This document shows, one piece after another, positions 60,671 to 64,000 of a stretch of 64,000 nt of DNA (position 1 is its first letter; every line of letters starts with the position of its first letter). The stretch spans positions 1 through 64,000 of the forward strand of contig PAPI01000010.1 in NCBI GenBank assembly GCA_002708845.1. The letters are read 5' to 3'. The position numbers and the translations under genes were made by a program. The notes beneath the pieces were generated by a model. The model was not told where the DNA came from. It did no database searches and saw only the letters and a program-made list of their open reading frames with translations. The DNA comes from Leeuwenhoekiella sp. (GTDB lineage: Bacteria; Bacteroidota; Bacteroidia; Flavobacteriales; Flavobacteriaceae).

Positions 60671-61420
60671 ATGAGAAAACATATTGTAGCCGGAAACTGG
60701 AAAATGAACACCGATCTTGCTGAAACGCAGGAATTAATTGCTGGCTTAAAGAAAATAAATAAAACCTCTGACGCATCTGTAATCATTGCGCCACCTTTCA
60801 CCAACCTGTACAGTGCTTTTGAAAGCCTAAAAGATACCGATATCGAAGTTGCTGCCCAAAACATGCATCAATCCTCATCCGGAGCTTTTACCGGAGAAAT
60901 CAGTGCATCTATGCTTAAAGGAGTTGGCGTAAAAACCGTTATCCTGGGTCACAGTGAGCGTCGCGCTTATTTTGATGAAAAGGAAGACCTGCTTGCAGAA
61001 AAAGTAAACGCAGCTCTTGAGAATTCAATGAAAGTAATTTACTGTTTTGGTGAAGAGTTAAAAGACCGAAATTTTAGCGAGCATTTTGAAGTAGTAAATA
61101 AACAAATCAGTCAGGCTTTATTTCACCTGGATGCAGATGCCTGGAAACATATTATTCTGGCCTATGAACCGGTTTGGGCAATCGGCACCGGCGAAACTGC
61201 AAGCCCGGATCAGGCTCAGGAAATGCACGCATTCATCAGAAAAACCATCGCTGAAGAATATTCAAAAGAATTGGCTGAAAGCATTACCATTCTCTATGGC
61301 GGAAGCGTTAAACCGAATAACGCCGAAGAAATATTTTCTAAACCCGATGTAGACGGTGGTCTAATAGGTGGTGCTTCGCTTAAAGCCGAAGACTTTATGG
61401 CGATTGTAAACGCCTTTTAA
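60671..61420 (+). CDS. tpiA: Triose-phosphate isomerase
   Basis: A 249-residue enzyme. GNWKMNTD holds the substrate-binding Asn and Lys, VILGHSERRAYFDE the catalytic His, and LAYEPVWAIGTGETASPDQAQ the catalytic Glu and the loop. GGSVKPNN and DGGLIGGASL close the barrel. It interconverts dihydroxyacetone phosphate and glyceraldehyde-3-phosphate. It is 3 bp before prmA, probably one transcript. Confidence 0.97.
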   Translation: MRKHIVAGNWKMNTDLAETQELIAGLKKINKTSDASVIIAPPFTNLYSAFESLKDTDIEVAAQNMHQSSSGAFTGEISASMLKGVGVKTVILGHSERRAYFDEKEDLLAEKVNAALENSMKVIYCFGEELKDRNFSEHFEVVNKQISQALFHLDADAWKHIILAYEPVWAIGTGETASPDQAQEMHAFIRKTIAEEYSKELAESITILYGGSVKPNNAEEIFSKPDVDGGLIGGASLKAEDFMAIVNAF

Positions 61421-61423
61421 TTT

Positions 61424-62260
61424 ATGGCAGAATCTTATACCGAATACCATTTTAAAATTGAGCCCGTAAATCCCGGAGCTGAGATTTTAATCGCACAACT
61501 GGCTGATTTCGATTTTGAAAGCTTTGACGAGACTGAAGATGGGGTTAAGGCCTATATTCAATCTGCATTGGATCACGACCAAATTCTGGAATCAGTTACA
61601 ATACTGCAGAACCCAGAGTTCGAAAGCAGCTATACCAAAAGTCTTATTGAACCGGTAAACTGGAACGAGGAATGGGAAAAGAACTTTGAGCCTATTGAAG
61701 TTGATGGTTTGTGCAGTGTACGCGCACCCTTCCACCCAAAACCAGATACGCAGTTTGATATTGTGATCGAACCCAAAATGTCCTTTGGCACCGGTCATCA
61801 TGAGACCACGCATTTAATGATCAAGCATTTGCTGAAGCTGGAGGTAAAGGATTTAAAAACATTAGATATGGGTTGCGGAACCGGTATTCTGGCTATTCTT
61901 GCTGCTCAGAAGGGTGCAACTCCGGTTGAGGCCATAGACATTGACCCCTGGTGTTATGAAAACACTTTAGAGAACACAGCACGCAATTCCGTTAATCAAA
62001 TCAAGGTTTACGAGGGTGATGTCGCACTTTTAGATGGCAAAAACTACGACCTGATTATTGCGAATATCAATCGCAATATTTTGGTCGCTGATATTCCTGC
62101 GTATTCCAGATGTCTTAATCACGATGGTATTTTATTGCTTAGTGGCTTCTATACACAGGATATTCCAACAATTACAGAGGTTTGCAACCAGCATGGCCTA
62201 AATTTTATCATGAATTTTGAAAAAAATAATTGGGTAGCTTGTAAATTTGTAAAAAACTGA
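61424..62260 (+). CDS. prmA: Ribosomal protein L11 methyltransferase
   Basis: A 278-residue SAM methyltransferase. MSFGTGHHETTHLMIKHL is the PrmA signature, TLDMGCGTGILAILAAQKGA motif I, and DLIIANINRNILV the N-I-N-R motif. It trimethylates L11. The N-terminal substrate domain (residues 1-100) is present, so it is a full-length protein. Gene order tpiA-prmA-clpS suggests a growth-linked operon. Confidence 0.95.
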   Translation: MAESYTEYHFKIEPVNPGAEILIAQLADFDFESFDETEDGVKAYIQSALDHDQILESVTILQNPEFESSYTKSLIEPVNWNEEWEKNFEPIEVDGLCSVRAPFHPKPDTQFDIVIEPKMSFGTGHHETTHLMIKHLLKLEVKDLKTLDMGCGTGILAILAAQKGATPVEAIDIDPWCYENTLENTARNSVNQIKVYEGDVALLDGKNYDLIIANINRNILVADIPAYSRCLNHDGILLLSGFYTQDIPTITEVCNQHGLNFIMNFEKNNWVACKFVKN

Positions 62261-62286
62261 TACTGATGCATTCACGATTTTTCAAT

Positions 62287-62562
62287 ATGAGCACGAAGGA
62301 GAAAATTCAGGAAGAGTTAGATGTACTTGTAGCTGAAGACCGCAATAATGAGATTGTAGTATACAATGACGATGTAAACACCTTTGACCACGTCATTGAA
62401 ACCTTAATACACGTATGCGACCATACGCCCATTCAGGCAGAACAGTGCTCCTTGATTGTACACTACAAAGGAAAATGCACGGTTAAAACCGGAAGTTATG
62501 AGGATTTAGTGCCGCGCTGTTCAGCATTATTAGATGCGGGATTAAGTGCAGAAATCATCTGA
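62287..62562 (+). CDS. clpS: ATP-dependent Clp protease adaptor ClpS
   Basis: The product has 91 residues from ATG 62287 (MSTKEKIQEELDVL); ATG 62266 adds only MHSRFFN. VVYNDDVNTFDHVIETLIHVCDH is the ClpS core where the N-degron pocket lies, and QAEQCSLIVHYKGKCTVKTGS follows. It delivers N-end-rule substrates to ClpAP. It has a terminator 23 bp downstream. Confidence 0.94.
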   Translation: MSTKEKIQEELDVLVAEDRNNEIVVYNDDVNTFDHVIETLIHVCDHTPIQAEQCSLIVHYKGKCTVKTGSYEDLVPRCSALLDAGLSAEII

Positions 62563-62584
62563 AAAAAATAAAACACTGATAATG

Positions 62585-62607
62585 AAGGCTCTATATTCTA
62601 GAGCCTT
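62585..62607 (+). terminator. Rho-independent terminator after clpS
   Basis: AAGGCTCTA-TATTC-TAGAGCCTT followed by TTTTT: a 9-bp stem with T-run. Confidence 0.88.
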
Positions 62608-62740
62608 TTTTTATTACCGTTTTGAAAAATTTTTAACATATATACATCGACAAAATGTAATTTTTTAACGTTAATTAACACCTACAACGTTTTCGTTATT
62701 TCTTAATTTAGCTTCATCACTAATCATTAATTATTATTTT

Positions 62741-63610
62741 ATGTTATTAAATTCAATTAAAAAGGTCTCAGGTGTTGCACTCGCGTGTTCGCTTCTATTT
62801 ATTTCCTGTTCTCAGGACGAAGAAGAAGTAATGACTTCAGAAACTTTAGAAGAAACCGCTGATCTTCAGGTTTCGCAGGAAATTTTAAATCAGGTAGAAG
62901 CTCTGGGCATGAACACAGGCTACGTTAAATGGGATACCTTTCATTTTCCTGACGGTACAACAGAGCCCAGACTCTATTTAGAGGAAGATGTTGTAATTAC
63001 ACCCGATCAATTAAGCGCTCTTGTAGCTTTAAATGCTCAGGAGAAAGGCGACAAAACGAGTAAGCAATACCGCACTTCAGCATTGGTAAGCCAGGGACGT
63101 ACCATTTCTATTATTGGGTACACTGGCGGGCAACAGGCTTTAAGTTCAAAAGAGCGAACAGCACTACAGTGGGCTGTAGATAATTACAACCGTCTGAGTG
63201 GAGTTTCCATTAGCTTTAACCTCACTTTTGGTACAAATTATCAGGATAAAGATATGGTGGTTTACAATAACACGATAAACAACCCTTCTGGAGCGGGTGG
63301 TAGTGCGGGATTCCCAAGTGGTGGCCGTCCTTACAAATTTGTGCAGATTTACGGTCTGGCAAATTATGACACCAACGTTGTTGAACACGTGATTACACAC
63401 GAGATTGGGCATTCGGTAGGTTTTAGACATACCGACTGGTTTAGCAGACAAAGCTGTGGACAGAACGTCAACGAAGGCGGTGATGTGAATTACATACCCG
63501 GTACGCCAAGCGGTTTTGATCCTACATCAATTATGCTTGCATGTTTTAGTTCTAGTGAAGACGGAGAGTTTAATGCAAACGATATTACTGCTTTACGCAA
63601 TATGTATTAA
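62741..63610 (+). CDS. M57-family (HEIGH) metallopeptidase lipoprotein
   Basis: A 289-residue lipoprotein: MLLNSIKKVSGVALACSLLFISC, lipobox Cys23. VEHVITHEIGHSVGFRHTDW carries the zinc-binding HExxHxxGxxH of the metzincin-like M57 family, and SIMLACFSSSEDGEFNANDITAL is the Met-turn and helix. An N-terminal pro-region (about 25-110) precedes the catalytic domain. It is exported and anchored to a membrane; substrates are unknown. It is transcribed alone, with a terminator at 63629. Confidence 0.9.
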   Translation: MLLNSIKKVSGVALACSLLFISCSQDEEEVMTSETLEETADLQVSQEILNQVEALGMNTGYVKWDTFHFPDGTTEPRLYLEEDVVITPDQLSALVALNAQEKGDKTSKQYRTSALVSQGRTISIIGYTGGQQALSSKERTALQWAVDNYNRLSGVSISFNLTFGTNYQDKDMVVYNNTINNPSGAGGSAGFPSGGRPYKFVQIYGLANYDTNVVEHVITHEIGHSVGFRHTDWFSRQSCGQNVNEGGDVNYIPGTPSGFDPTSIMLACFSSSEDGEFNANDITALRNMY

Positions 63611-63628
63611 ACGGAAAACTAATTTAAG

Positions 63629-63658
63629 AAAAGGTCATTTCTTGTCAAATGACCTTTT
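63629..63658 (+). terminator. Rho-independent terminator after the M57 peptidase
   Basis: AAAAGGTCATTT-CTTGTC-AAATGACCTTTT followed by TTTATTTT: a 12-bp stem, 18 bp after the stop. Confidence 0.88.
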
Positions 63659-63670
63659 TTTATTTTAAAG

Positions 63671-63701
63671 CTTGTACTTCTTAAAAAAAGACCTATATTT
63701 G
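63671..63701 (+). promoter_or_regulatory. Promoter of the tRNA-Arg gene
   Basis: CTTG (63671-63674), 19 bp, then TATATTTG (63694-63701) fit the Bacteroidota consensus TTTG-N19-TAnnTTTG with one mismatch. It ends 48 bp before the tRNA. Confidence 0.75.
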
Positions 63702-63748
63702 CACCCGCAAAAACAGATAAGTTCCCTTACTGTTTATGCAAGTTTAAA

Positions 63749-63822
63749 GGCCTCGTGGCGCAACTGAATAGCGCATCTGATTACGGCTCAGAAGGTTCCA
63801 GGTTTGAATCCTGGCGAGGTCA
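63749..63822 (+). tRNA. tRNA-Arg(ACG)
   Basis: A 74-nt cloverleaf: acceptor GGCCTCG/CGAGGTC, D stem GCGC/GCGC, anticodon stem TCTGA/TCAGA with loop TTACGGC (anticodon ACG, T33), variable AGGTT and T stem CCAGG/CCTGG with loop TTTGAAT. The discriminator is A; CCA is not encoded. ACG is read as ICG and decodes CGN arginine codons. Confidence 0.96.
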
Positions 63823-63847
63823 CAGCAAGTCTAAATAAATAGACACA

Positions 63848-63880
63848 AAAACCACGTATTTTTATTAAATACGTGGTTTT
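63848..63880 (+). terminator. Terminator after the tRNA-Arg gene
   Basis: AAAACCACGTATTT-N5-AAATACGTGGTTTT: a 14-bp stem that ends the tRNA transcript 25 bp after the gene. Confidence 0.8.
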
Positions 63881-63922
63881 CAAGTTTTTAGGCTATCCTA
63901 TAATTTGAAATGATTTCAGCTT

Positions 63923-63973
63923 ATTTGGTAGCTATTTGGTAGCTTAACTTGAAAACGGTAGCGATTGCTACCG
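63923..63973. repeat. GGTAGC repeat cluster near tRNA-Arg
   Basis: ATTTGGTAGCT occurs twice in tandem (63923-63944), followed by the hairpin CGGTAGC-GATT-GCTACCG (63956-63973). The same six-base core GGTAGC thus appears four times within 50 bp, once inverted. Such arrays near tRNA genes can be integrase-binding sites, but no integrase is visible in the 27 bp left. Confidence 0.4.
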
Positions 63974-64000
63974 CGCATAGAGCCGGGATTCTCCCCTGTT

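Overview
The window comes from a marine-type member of the Bacteroidota, most likely family Flavobacteriaceae. The evidence is two SusC/SusD pairs, many lipoproteins with a signal-peptidase II box, promoters of the TAnnTTTG type, a type III glutamine synthetase, BT_3928-like and DUF1599 proteins, AT-rich spacers and few Shine-Dalgarno sites. No plasmid, phage or insertion-sequence genes were seen.

Layout. 1-7.5 kb is a mixed region: the end of a small membrane protein gene, MarR and TetR regulators each with a palindromic candidate operator, a cupin, a FrnE-like DsbA protein, a YIP1 membrane protein, a TPR protein, an FAD amine oxidase, and an outer-membrane protein whose C-terminal half is seven RATD(H/Y)NSSRSN repeats. 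7.8-21.7 kb is a uronate catabolic locus: an SDR and a LacI regulator, then a ten-gene minus-strand operon (kduI, kduD, uxaC, kdgK, KDPG aldolase, TRAP dctP-dctQ-dctM, uxaB, uxaA), then a DUF4861 lipoprotein. 22.0-39.0 kb is a plus-strand polysaccharide-utilisation operon: FAS1 lipoprotein, SusC, SusD, FAS1, FAS1, SusC, SusD, sulfatase, L-rhamnose mutarotase. Together these two blocks suggest uptake of an acidic, rhamnose-containing and probably sulfated glycan (rhamnogalacturonan-like or ulvan-like). Its uronates would be converted to 2-keto-3-deoxygluconate and cleaved to pyruvate and glyceraldehyde-3-phosphate. No polysaccharide lyase or glycoside hydrolase is encoded here, so depolymerases must lie elsewhere.

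39.0-42.6 kb holds conserved genes of little-known function and purM. 42.6-51.2 kb is a curli (functional amyloid) locus on the minus strand: three long CsgA-like curlins with near-identical 5' leaders, a short CsgB-like curlin, a CsgE protein with an extra N-terminal beta-sandwich-like domain, CsgF, a CsgG with a C-terminal barrel-like extension, and a lipoprotein with a beta-propeller-like region.

51.6-55.0 kb has divergent type III and type II glutamine synthetase genes around a spacer with a G/C-tract inverted repeat. 55.1-63.6 kb is housekeeping: Na+/Ca2+ antiporter, folP, DUF1599, DoxX-type BT_3928 protein, an orphan DppB-type permease, tpiA, prmA, clpS and an M57 metallopeptidase lipoprotein. 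A tRNA-Arg(ACG) gene with a clear promoter and terminator follows, and the window ends in a short GGTAGC-repeat region next to it.

Functions are assigned from motifs and family memory; no database search was run. Several starts were moved inward where a signal peptide or family N-terminus showed the real start.
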